A stretch of DNA of 39,288 nucleotides from Spirochaetota bacterium (GTDB taxonomy: Bacteria; Spirochaetota; UBA4802; UBA5368). Positions 8,853 through 16,388 of this stretch are shown here, piece after piece (the stretch's first letter is position 1; the number at the start of each line of letters is the position of its first letter). The notes below the pieces were generated by a model. The model did no database searches and was not told where the DNA came from. It saw only the letters and a program-made list of their open reading frames with translations. Location: contig DATIKU010000057.1 in assembly GCA_035477215.1 (NCBI GenBank), positions 1 through 39,288 on the forward strand, in the 5' to 3' direction. The position numbers and the translations under genes are program-made.

Positions 8853-10355
8853 TTATCTCCTGGGGAGGCATTCCCCGGCGTCGTCCCGGTAATAGCCTTC
8901 TTTACACACACAGGCGCCCTTCCGCTCGGCCCATGCTTCATTCGCCTTTACGCATTTTTTGACACACACGTATGTGGCGCTTCCCTTGCCCCGGGGGACC
9001 ATTCGCTCGTCGTCCGCGCACCTGTCGACACAGGCTCCGCGGTATGAGATTATTTTACAGGGCTCGCAGCGATCAGTGCGGGGGTTCAACCGGTGGCCCT
9101 TCACGCATTCACAGGCGCTTCGGTCCGAGTTCCACTGCTCATGCTCCCTGCAGTCGCAGTATCCGTCTTCGTTTATTATGCCCCTGCGGGCCTCGCACTT
9201 TGTCCTCAGGCTTTCCCGCTTTTCCGCCTGCCTCTGGGACTGCGTTTTCCAGGCGGCGCGTTCCTTTTTCATCTTTTCCATCTCGCGGTCGAGCTCTCTC
9301 TGCTTCTCGGCCAGCCTCTTCTCTTCCTCGGTCTTTTCCTTTCCTTCAATCTCAGTCGTTAATATCACTTTTGCGCTGTCAAGCTCGGCCTGCCTGATCC
9401 TGATATCCGTTTCACGGTCGTCATGTTCCTTTTTGGCACGGTTCAGCTCCATGCGGGTTTCGTCGAGCTGCGTTTTAGCGGTATCAAGCTCCTTCTTCAT
9501 GCTCTGCATCTGCTCGGTGGCCTGGCCCAGCCTGCCCCGCGTGCTTTCCAGTTCACCGATGGTGGTATCCAGTTTCTTTCTGGCCGCCGCCAGTTCCCTG
9601 CCCGTGTTCGAGAGATCCTCTTTGGCCCCCATGAGGCTTCCGATCGTTTTGTCCAGCTGGCCCCTGGTGGCACCAAGCTCACCCCTGGTTTTGTTGAGTT
9701 CTTCGATTGCCTTGTCGAGCTCGTTACCCGTAGTATCGAGCTTTTCCTTTACCCGGTCGTAATTGTCCTTAAGGGAGATCATCCGCCATTTCATTTCGGC
9801 TTCACGCTCGCGTATGCGCGAGGAAAGGCCGAAGTTGAACCGGGCGGCTATTCCATAGTTCAGCGCAATCTTATGGCCTGGGGAAATCTCCAATGCAGGC
9901 GCCACGAATGCCGACAGGGTTATGGGGTAGCGCAGAAACGGCATGGATAATCCAACGGGAATCCGCAGGTTTCTGTAGGTCTCGTTATTCCGGTATCCAC
10001 CCAGCGAACCGAAGCCCGTGAATACCCGGATGCGCGTGCCCGCCAGACGATAGAGATCGTGGAACTCGTAGAGAAGGTCGAATGAATAATACAGGTCCCC
10101 ATTGAGGGCGGCCCCCACCGAGATGTCCAGGCCGAAAGCGTCGGTTATCCAGTAGCGCATATCCAGCCCCGAGGGCGTGCCGACAACTCCGCCGATTTCG
10201 AAGTTCCTCTTCTGCGTAAATGGATACGACTCCGGGTAGGGGTCGCGGGCGTTTTCCGTCATTTCCACGGCATTCAGATGTGCGTTTCCCGGCCCCAGTA
10301 TTATTAAGGCACATAGCACCAGGCTGACTGTGATTGGATTTACCGGTGGTTTCAT
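8853..10355 (-). CDS. Exported outer-membrane-barrel / coiled-coil / Cys-rich protein
   Basis: A 500-residue protein in three parts. After a signal peptide (about 1-30), residues 45-180 alternate short amphipathic strands and look like a small outer-membrane barrel (IGGVVGTPSGLDMRYW and similar). Residues 185-385 form a long coiled coil containing eight consecutive 14-residue units (about 205-316), nearly all with Leu at unit positions 2 and 9. Residues 387-496 carry 14 cysteines in CxC, CxxC and longer spacings, resembling EGF/TNFR-like disulfide-rich modules. No whole-length family was recognised. It is the first gene of the operon with the MotA-like and VWA genes, so a physical link between outer membrane and motor is the natural inference. 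Confidence 0.82.
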   Translation of the reverse strand: MKPPVNPITVSLVLCALIILGPGNAHLNAVEMTENARDPYPESYPFTQKRNFEIGGVVGTPSGLDMRYWITDAFGLDISVGAALNGDLYYSFDLLYEFHDLYRLAGTRIRVFTGFGSLGGYRNNETYRNLRIPVGLSMPFLRYPITLSAFVAPALEISPGHKIALNYGIAARFNFGLSSRIREREAEMKWRMISLKDNYDRVKEKLDTTGNELDKAIEELNKTRGELGATRGQLDKTIGSLMGAKEDLSNTGRELAAARKKLDTTIGELESTRGRLGQATEQMQSMKKELDTAKTQLDETRMELNRAKKEHDDRETDIRIRQAELDSAKVILTTEIEGKEKTEEEKRLAEKQRELDREMEKMKKERAAWKTQSQRQAEKRESLRTKCEARRGIINEDGYCDCREHEQWNSDRSACECVKGHRLNPRTDRCEPCKIISYRGACVDRCADDERMVPRGKGSATYVCVKKCVKANEAWAERKGACVCKEGYYRDDAGECLPRR

Positions 10356-10607
10356 GGGCGATCTATCCTGCTAGTATACTGAGGATGATCATAAAAGCCT
10401 AATACTTTATTTACCAGAGGCTGATTCCGCCCGTTTGCGCTTGATACATCTTTCCGACATGCCATGATCTCAACCTGCGCCGCGAGAAGACTGCCAACTG
10501 CCCAAAAGGGTGCCCGTTCAATGCGACACATCTTCACTCATCACAATACACACAGTTTCCACAATTTACTCCACCCCACGGGACCGGGGAATGCCGGAGT
10601 AATATAT

Positions 10608-10646
10608 TTGACTATTAAAGCGAATAATGTTATTATACAATTGTAT
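10608..10646 (+). promoter_or_regulatory. Strong sigma70 promoter with a 12-bp palindrome overlapping the -10 box
   Basis: TTGACT (10608-10613), a 17-bp spacer and TATTAT (10631-10636) form a near-consensus promoter in a very AT-rich patch. A perfect palindrome, ATACAATTGTAT (10635-10646), begins within the -10 box and is ideally placed for a repressor. It points toward the PqiA-like gene. Confidence 0.6.
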
Positions 10647-10680
10647 TTAACATATTGTACACACCGGATCCGTAATGACG

Positions 10681-10731
10681 GTGATTGGATGTACCGGCGG
10701 ACTCACGGGCAATCAATCCTGACAGTATACT
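10681..10731 (-). repeat. Decayed second copy of the start of the barrel/coiled-coil gene
   Basis: These 51 bp match 10330-10380 at 42 of 51 positions in direct orientation. The original copy covers the first nine codons of the barrel/coiled-coil gene plus about 25 bp upstream. Read on the minus strand, the copy starts at a GTG and gives SPPVHPITV, against KPPVNPITV in the intact gene, then runs into unrelated sequence and a stop. It looks like the remnant of a lost tandem paralogue. Confidence 0.6.
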
Positions 10732-10906
10732 CGCAAGACTCGGGGATACCCCGCAACGGGAGGATAGACGCTCTTCCCGGTTACGCAACGGCTCTAATCC
10801 TGAATACGTCAGACATCAATGTCACAGCAGAGGCTCCTTTCCATCGCCGTGGCGCACAGCGAGACCAGTAATCCTTAACATATCATGACGGGGAAAGGCG
10901 ATCTCG

Positions 10907-12226
10907 ATGAAACATTTCAATCTAATCATATCGGCGACAATCGTCGGCATATCGGCAATTCTATGCTTTCAATTTATTTTACATTCGATTTCCAACCAGA
11001 ACTACAAAAACGATCATGCCGAGCTCAACCATGTCAAATTCGGGCTTTTCAACGCCGGCGAATGGAAGAAACAGATCAATGAAATCATCGCCGAGGAGAT
11101 AAACAGGTTTTATCTGTCGAGGACAAACGAACGGGAGCTCAAAAAGAAAATCGAAATTCTGCTGAATACACTGATTGACGAAGTCGACAGTAAAATCAGG
11201 AAAGCAAACGCCGGCTCCGCGGAGGGCTGGATCAGACAATCATTCATAAACACTTTCATCAGCCTGGATGACATTAAAAAAGGCATTCCCCAGTATGCTG
11301 ATGCGATCATCCACGAGATGACGAGAACGAAAACTCGAGCCCATTTAAAAGCTCTGTTGAACAAGCAGCTCGAGAAATATTTCAGGCAGACCTTTGATGT
11401 ACAGGACAACTCGCAACTGGACCGCATCCTGCTCGAGACCAACTCCACCGATATCCAGAGTGCAAGGGTCAGGCTCAAGGAGGTGATTTCAGACACGCAA
11501 AGCCGGATCGTCATAGAGTCAACGCTGTTGATTATTCTGCCCGTTATACTTTTTGCTCTATCCGGTTTAAGCAAACGTCCCCTGCTCCCGTCCCGGTATA
11601 TTTTCCTCGTTCTATCACTCATACTGTTGCTGACTGCCGGCGTAACCACTCCCATGATCGATATGGAAGCGAAAATCTCGCAAATCAGTTTTGTATTGAT
11701 GGGGCACCCCATCCAGTTCACTGATCAGGTATTGTATTTCCAGAGCAAGAGTATTCTGGATGTATTCTGGATTATGATTACACACGCTGATTTTCAGATG
11801 AAATTTGTCGGGATTCTGATGGTTATATTCAGTGTCGTATTTCCACTGTTGAAAATCATCTCCACGTTTGTGTATTATTTCAATTATCACCAGGGGAGAG
11901 AAAATCCTATAGTCAGGTTTTTTATTTTAAAATCCGGGAAATGGTCCATGGCCGACGTTATGGTGATTGCAATTTTCATGGCGTATATCGGTTTCAACGG
12001 AATTATCACCAGCCAGTTCGGCCAATTAAGCTCGAAAAGCCAGGACCTGGTGATTCTGACCACAAATGGGACCTCCCTCCAGCCGGGTTATTACCTTTTC
12101 CTGACATATACCATCCTGGCCTTGTTCTTGTCAGGATTTCTGACCAGAGAAGCACTGGCGGATATTGAGTGGCCGAGGCGCCCATCCGCATATTCCATAT
12201 CCCTTTTCGACAAAGCGTCGAATTAG
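10907..12226 (+). CDS. PqiA-domain inner membrane protein
   Basis: A 439-residue membrane protein. It has an N-terminal anchor (about 5-26), then a helical soluble region (about 30-200), then five hydrophobic segments (about 201-221, 231-250, 301-326, 349-368 and 395-413). The region from SILDVFWIM through FPLLKIISTF to GKWSMADVMVIAIFMAYIG is the conserved core of the paraquat-inducible protein A family, which works with MCE proteins such as PqiB in lipid transport between membranes. Escherichia coli PqiA has two such domains; this protein has one plus a helical domain of its own, and no MCE partner is seen nearby. A strong promoter lies 270 bp upstream. The family call is firm, the function inferred. 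Confidence 0.82.
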   Translation: MKHFNLIISATIVGISAILCFQFILHSISNQNYKNDHAELNHVKFGLFNAGEWKKQINEIIAEEINRFYLSRTNERELKKKIEILLNTLIDEVDSKIRKANAGSAEGWIRQSFINTFISLDDIKKGIPQYADAIIHEMTRTKTRAHLKALLNKQLEKYFRQTFDVQDNSQLDRILLETNSTDIQSARVRLKEVISDTQSRIVIESTLLIILPVILFALSGLSKRPLLPSRYIFLVLSLILLLTAGVTTPMIDMEAKISQISFVLMGHPIQFTDQVLYFQSKSILDVFWIMITHADFQMKFVGILMVIFSVVFPLLKIISTFVYYFNYHQGRENPIVRFFILKSGKWSMADVMVIAIFMAYIGFNGIITSQFGQLSSKSQDLVILTTNGTSLQPGYYLFLTYTILALFLSGFLTREALADIEWPRRPSAYSISLFDKASN

Positions 12227-12239
12227 AGAGGAGTGTGCC

Positions 12240-12383
12240 ATGAAATACAATGTCATCACCCCAACCATCCCGTATCATTCCAGTGGTTCCATCTCGCGCA
12301 AGATCACTGGCGGAGCAATCGTCGCAGCACGAACGCCATATCTCAACTCAATACAGAGGCAAATATCATGGGCAGGCTGCTAG
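12240..12383 (+). CDS. Possible 47-residue ORF between the PqiA-like and heptad-repeat genes
   Basis: An ATG at 12240 with a good GAGAGGAG ribosome site opens a 47-codon frame that overlaps the start of the next gene by 16 bp. The peptide has no recognisable domain, signal or membrane segment. It may be a leader that couples translation of the downstream gene, or a chance frame after a real ribosome site. Confidence 0.3.
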   Translation: MKYNVITPTIPYHSSGSISRKITGGAIVAARTPYLNSIQRQISWAGC

Positions 12384-12895
12384 TCCTGTCATTTCTAATT
12401 ATTCTGGCTTCTGCATCCATGGCCGGTTATTATTTTGTCACAGAGATGATTATCTCGGGAGGAAAACAAATAGCCGATGGTCAAAAACGCCTGGAAGAAG
12501 GACAGCCGGCACTCGAGGAAGGGAAAGCCAGGATAGCAGCCGGCAGGCGGGAACTATCAAAGGGCCAAGAAGAGTACGACCGGGCCAGAGAGAATCCCTT
12601 TCTGGTGCTGGTGGACAGACTGCTTAAGGGCGGGAAGGGCTTCGAGGATGCCCGCAGGCGGATAGCCGAAGGATTGGAGCGGATAGCCAGAGGAGAGGAC
12701 GAGATCGATTCCGGGACAAGGCTGCTTGGCGCAGGAGAGATTGAACTTCAACTGGGGATGGCGCAGTTAAAGCGGGCCAAGGATGTACGTGTCGCCTTCG
12801 TACTCGCGGCATCATTATTCACGTTTCTATCGATCTTTTTGGGCTTCCGCTGGAGACGATCATTCCCCCGGATCTTTAAACGCAGGCGATCATGA
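12368..12895 (+). CDS. Two-TM protein with glycine-heptad coiled-coil domain
   Basis: A 175-residue protein with transmembrane helices at each end (about 3-24 and 141-160) and a soluble helical region between. Glycine recurs exactly every seven residues at 31, 38, 45, 52, 59 and 66, and again at 102, 109, 116, 123 and 130, in a pattern like GKxxIAxGxxxLxEG. This periodicity recalls the helical repeats of YhgE/Pip-type envelope proteins and suggests a helical hairpin projecting from the membrane. The C-terminus is strongly basic. It lies 141 bp after the PqiA-like gene in the same direction and may be its partner; that is inference. No exact family was recognised. Confidence 0.72.
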   Translation: MGRLLVLSFLIILASASMAGYYFVTEMIISGGKQIADGQKRLEEGQPALEEGKARIAAGRRELSKGQEEYDRARENPFLVLVDRLLKGGKGFEDARRRIAEGLERIARGEDEIDSGTRLLGAGEIELQLGMAQLKRAKDVRVAFVLAASLFTFLSIFLGFRWRRSFPRIFKRRRS

Positions 12896-13244
12896 CAATC
12901 CATCCAGCCCATGTGCCCCGACGAACCGGTCCCGTCTTTTTACGGCCTTATACTGTATTTCGCATGCAGCTTTTCAGATACATGGAAACGCCCTGTCTTC
13001 TCTGTAAGTTTGTTTCTGCTCATGTCGCTTTTTTCCATGCGTGTTTAAAAATATGTGCAAGCAACTATCCTTGAAAAAGAGACTGCCTATTTTAGTAGTT
13101 GAAATCATCTCAAATACATGTATATTTAATCTGTGCCTCAGACAGGGGATCACGTTTTCATCCAGGCAGGGATTGGACAAGCCCGATAATCGTCCGTTCG
13201 AATGGGAGATGTCACACCCTAAAAACAATTGCAAGGAGGTTAAT
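12896..13244. other. Intergenic region with promoter candidate for micropeptide A
   Basis: No gene is seen here. TTGAAA (13099-13104) and TATTTA (13123-13128), 18 bp apart, form a plausible plus-strand promoter that would give a leader of about 110 nt before the micropeptide start at 13245. Confidence 0.45.
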
Positions 13245-13310
13245 ATGTGGTTTGTTATCACAGCGCTGGTAATTGTACTTCTGGTGATAGTAATAGTCAG
13301 ACTGATTTGA
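13245..13310 (+). CDS. 21-residue single-TM micropeptide A
   Basis: The frame has an excellent ribosome site (GCAAGGAGG, 6 nt before ATG) and encodes a 21-residue peptide that is almost entirely Val, Ile and Leu, followed by Arg-Leu-Ile at the end: one membrane-spanning helix. A second gene at 19944-20009 encodes a peptide of the same length with 15 of 21 identical residues and the same ribosome site, which argues strongly that both are expressed. The C-terminal LVIVIVRLI resembles the second helix of lmo0937-type small membrane proteins, and a damaged gene of that type lies 250 bp downstream. Possible roles are a membrane-protein regulator or a type I toxin-like peptide; neither is shown by the sequence. 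Confidence 0.68.
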   Translation: MWFVITALVIVLLVIVIVRLI

Positions 13311-13326
13311 AATCTGGTCGCGTGTA

Positions 13327-13361
13327 ATGGATTATGCGCAATCACTGCAAGCATAACCCAT
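13327..13361 (+). terminator. Stem-loop after micropeptide A
   Basis: ATGGATTATGC (13327-13337) pairs with GCATAACCCAT (13351-13361) at 10 of 11 positions around a 13-nt loop, 17 bp after the micropeptide stop. There is no T tract, so it is at best a weak or processing-type terminator. Confidence 0.35.
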
Positions 13362-13561
13362 CAAAGCTGATTCCAAATTTCATTTGTTCTCAATCGGAAT
13401 CGGCTTTCCGGGGTGCCGCGTATCGACCCAGCCTCCCATCAGCATTGAGTGGTATTGATCCCCGTATTTGCTCAGACAAAGCATCCGCAAACCTGATTGT
13501 TCGAAAATTTTGTTTATCATGGAAGCACATGTCCGCTTTCATACAAAACCTGAGGACGCAT

Positions 13562-13716
13562 ATGGGTAGTTTACTGCGGACCACGGGCCTGGTCCTTTTT
13601 ATGCTGTGGATGCCGGGTATTATCACGTCGTATTCTCTCGGCGGTACATCCACATGTTACTGCTTATCGCAATTATCGTGATCGTTGCCTGGTTCCTTTT
13701 CGGTCACCGAAGGTAA
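13562..13716 (+). pseudogene. lmo0937-family small membrane protein, broken by a 1-nt deletion
   Basis: The frame from ATG 13562 reads like the first helix and turn of the lmo0937 family (GLVLFMLWMPGIITSYSLGG). It then leaves frame near 13644-13646 and stops early at 13680. Adding one base after GGCGGT restores a tyrosine and a second helix (IHMLLLIAIIVIVAWFLFG) ending at the TAA at 13714-13716, for a total of 51 residues, the normal family size. A GAGGA ribosome-like site precedes the start. Members are two-TM stress-associated membrane proteins of unknown function. The lesion may be a true mutation or a base missing from the assembly. Confidence 0.7.
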
Positions 13717-14052
13717 AGCAGGAGGGATCGTGTATAACCGGAATGTTTTATGGTCAAATCCGGTGGTCGTGTATCCGGTTGATGGGAGCGGGTCCATTTA
13801 CCGGAACAGCAAAAATCGTTCCCTCGGATACGCTAGAGGGCTGCTGTTACTTCAAGAAACGCCCAGCCGCGGGGTGGGAACCGTTGACCGATACGGCCGG
13901 CGGAGACCGCTGAAGAATAATTGCATACATTGTCCGACTTCGGAATCGCTGCGATCGTCCGTGTCACGCGAAGCTGAGACCCCCTGGAAAGATAATTCGC
14001 CTGCATCGATGATCCATTACCTTTCCGAAGACCTCTTGCCACAGGAGTAAAC
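13717..14052. other. Region before the histidine kinase, no supported gene
   Basis: A frame with GTG at 13730 after an AGGAGGG site runs to 14050, just before the kinase ATG. Its product has no hydrophobic, domain or compositional sign of a real protein, so it is not called. Nothing else is recognised. Confidence 0.4.
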
Positions 14053-15489
14053 ATGGAAGAAGAACGCGGAAACTACATCCGGTACAAACTATTACTGGAA
14101 AAAGCAAACGATCTTATAATAGTCATTCAGGACAATAAAATAGAATTCGTAAACCACGGACCTCTCGCCGATCTGGGATATTCGGCAGATGACGTGAGCT
14201 ATAAAAGCATCTTTAATTATATCCATGTTGATGACAGGGGAAAAGTCTTGGAATTTCAGCGGAACAAAGCCAGAAACGAGGGATTGCCGGACGATCTGGT
14301 TTTCCGGATAGTAGGAAAAAACGGACGTCTAGTTTTCGTAAAAATATTATCGATCACGAGCGAGTGGAAAGGCAGGCCGGCGAGACTGGTCTGCGCCAAG
14401 AATATAACTGACCGGAAGTTGAATGAGTTAACGGTACAGCAATCCGAACATTTGTTGTTCACTATTATAGACAACCTTACAGATCCCACATTTGTTATCG
14501 ATGTCAATGGCAAGGTTTTTCTGTGGAACAAGTCATTAGAAGCGGTTTCCAATGTTAAATCGCAGGATATTGTCGGGAAGGCAGATTTTAAGAGCGCGGT
14601 GCCGTTCTGCGGCTACGAAGGGCCACTTCTGATCGACCTCATGCTCAAACCCGATACGGAAATCCAGAAAGAATATGATTATTTCCAGAGATCCGAGAAT
14701 ACTCTCGTTGCGGGGCGGTTTCTTGAATCAACCGGGGGAAGATGCGTCCGAATCTGGGCGACGTCCTCAATATTATATGACATACAGGGGGATGTCATCG
14801 GCGCCATCGAATCATTCAGAGATATGACGGATTTAATAAAGACCGAGGAAACCATCAAGGCTTCAATTAAAGAAAAAGAGATTCTCCTGAAGGAAATCCA
14901 TCACCGTGTGAAAAACAACATGCAGCTTATCAACAGCATGTTAAGAATTCAATTGCAGTATGTCAGGGACCCCGAATCGGCCGATCTGTTTAAAGACAGC
15001 ATCAACCGTATTGCGACCATGGCTCTTATCCACAACGACCTGTACACGTACAAGGAGCATTCTGATATCAACTTCTCTGAATTTATCCCAAAACTGATCG
15101 ACAATCTGCGAGCCACATACGGGCGGCAGGAGATAACAGTATTACTCGAGTCGGAGGAGATTCATCTCGGCATCGATGACGCGATCCCCTGTGGTCTTAT
15201 TCTCAATGAACTGATTTCAAACTGCCTCAAACATGCGTTCCCGAAAGGGACCAGTGGCACCGTTCTGGTAAAAATATTTTTAGATGCAGGCACCCGGCTC
15301 TGTAATTTAGTCGTTCGTGATGACGGGAAAGGCCTTCCTTCCGATTTCGACCTTGCAAAAAACACGACATCGTTCGGTCTGTTAATGGTAAACCTGCTGA
15401 CTTCTCAACTACGGGGAGCTGTGCGAATAAATTATTCGAATGGAACTGAATTTACAATATCATTCCCTATCAAGATTTGCGAGGAATAG
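14053..15489 (+). CDS. Cytoplasmic PAS-PAS histidine kinase of the HisKA_2 class
   Basis: A 478-residue sensor kinase without membrane segments. Two PAS domains occupy about residues 10-120 and 130-265. The dimerisation and phospho-acceptor domain is of the HisKA_2 type, with EIHHRVKNNMQL at 281-292 (acceptor His283 or His284). The ATPase domain has the N box (LNELISNCLKHAF, about 384-396), a DDGKGLP G1 box (about 423-429) and a later short glycine-containing stretch. HisKA_2 kinases often act in general stress or light/redox signalling. No response regulator is nearby, so its partner is elsewhere. A CAGGAG ribosome site supports the start. The signal is unknown. Confidence 0.92.
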   Translation: MEEERGNYIRYKLLLEKANDLIIVIQDNKIEFVNHGPLADLGYSADDVSYKSIFNYIHVDDRGKVLEFQRNKARNEGLPDDLVFRIVGKNGRLVFVKILSITSEWKGRPARLVCAKNITDRKLNELTVQQSEHLLFTIIDNLTDPTFVIDVNGKVFLWNKSLEAVSNVKSQDIVGKADFKSAVPFCGYEGPLLIDLMLKPDTEIQKEYDYFQRSENTLVAGRFLESTGGRCVRIWATSSILYDIQGDVIGAIESFRDMTDLIKTEETIKASIKEKEILLKEIHHRVKNNMQLINSMLRIQLQYVRDPESADLFKDSINRIATMALIHNDLYTYKEHSDINFSEFIPKLIDNLRATYGRQEITVLLESEEIHLGIDDAIPCGLILNELISNCLKHAFPKGTSGTVLVKIFLDAGTRLCNLVVRDDGKGLPSDFDLAKNTTSFGLLMVNLLTSQLRGAVRINYSNGTEFTISFPIKICEE

Positions 15490-15584
15490 CATTTTAAAAG
15501 CAACAGGCCTTAATGAATGCCGGGAACACGGGATTATTCACCCGTTATCATCGGCAGCTGAAAAGCGGGAAATGGCGGCCGGTG

Positions 15585-15788
15585 TCAATTGCCGCGGAAT
15601 CTTGCCCATACCCGCGGAAAATAAGCCCCGATTATTATAAGGCCGAGCCCCATCAGAGTCCATTTCGTAAAGAGCACGTTTGGCTCGAAGCGGGTTAAAC
15701 CGACATTCAGGATGCTTATATACCAGCCGATCACCATCAGAGCGACACCTGTCAGGTTTGGAAGAATGAAACTCCCTGTCTTTTCCAT
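15585..15788 (-). CDS. Small two-TM membrane protein
   Basis: A 67-residue protein with two hydrophobic helices (about 11-31 and 42-59) and a basic C-terminus (RVWARFRGN). The start has a GGGAG ribosome site. The fold resembles the many short DUF-type inner-membrane proteins found beside stress genes, but no particular family was recognised. It faces the histidine kinase gene on the opposite strand and is not part of an obvious operon. Confidence 0.65.
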   Translation of the reverse strand: MEKTGSFILPNLTGVALMVIGWYISILNVGLTRFEPNVLFTKWTLMGLGLIIIGAYFPRVWARFRGN

Positions 15789-16388
15789 TTTCTGGCTCCC
15801 TTTATTTTCTCCGACTCAAGGATAGAGCGGATACCGCCCGCTTCCACTCCTCGATTGTACGACGATCAAATGCAAACGGCAAGAAGAATATATGCAGACC
15901 ACGTACCGTGCATTCAAGGAGGCCGTCATCCCGGAAAAAATATTCAGCATGCCTGAAACGAGTCGATACAAAATTGTCCTGACCTGGCGGCAGGAATTTG
16001 GCCTTGACATAATTGAAATCTCATGCAATTCTCAACTGAGGATTTCAGGCAACGACGATGCCGCGGGCAGCTGAATATTCGGTACAGTTGTATTATAGAA
16101 ACGCCGTACAAAGCCAGGGGCACGGGACCGGCGCCTTCTCAAAGTCCGAACCTTCTCTCTTAAGTTTTACAAATGCGTATCATATTCACGACTCTCCCGT
16201 CGGGACCTCCAACAGGAAACATCACCGATGATAGAGGAGCCGGGACCGCGGCGACAACACCAACGGTATTATAGTCCAGACCCCGGCTTATTGTTGAATA
16301 CAAGAATATGTGAAACAGGCTTGCCGTCAGCCCGCGGAGAGACCCGCCGGATACGCGGCAACTCTGACAGTCCGCCAGGGAGAGCACC
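15789..16388. other. 600-bp region without a supported gene
   Basis: The gap lies between the divergent small membrane protein and pldA. Several short frames occur on both strands but none has a good ribosome site together with protein-like content. TTGACA at about 16004 has no convincing -10 partner. No RNA structure was recognised. Confidence 0.4.

Larger units (their letters stand above)
10356..10906. other. Divergent intergenic region with a strong promoter and a decayed gene-start copy
   Basis: The gap separates the divergent barrel/coiled-coil and PqiA-like genes. It holds the diverged repeat at 10681-10731 and the plus-strand promoter/palindrome at 10608-10646. The short frames within it have no recognisable content. 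The leader from the predicted start site to the PqiA-like ATG would be about 260 nt. Confidence 0.5.

Noticed and set aside
6869-10355. Zorya anti-phage system
   Set aside because: The MotA/MotB-like pair recalls ZorAB, but ZorC/ZorD/ZorE-like genes are absent and the MotB-like protein carries a VWA domain, not an OmpA-like one.
13730-14050. 106-codon GTG frame after an AGGAGGG site, ending just before the kinase
   Set aside because: The ribosome-site spacing is short and the product has no hydrophobic, helical or domain pattern; the AGGAGGG may be chance.
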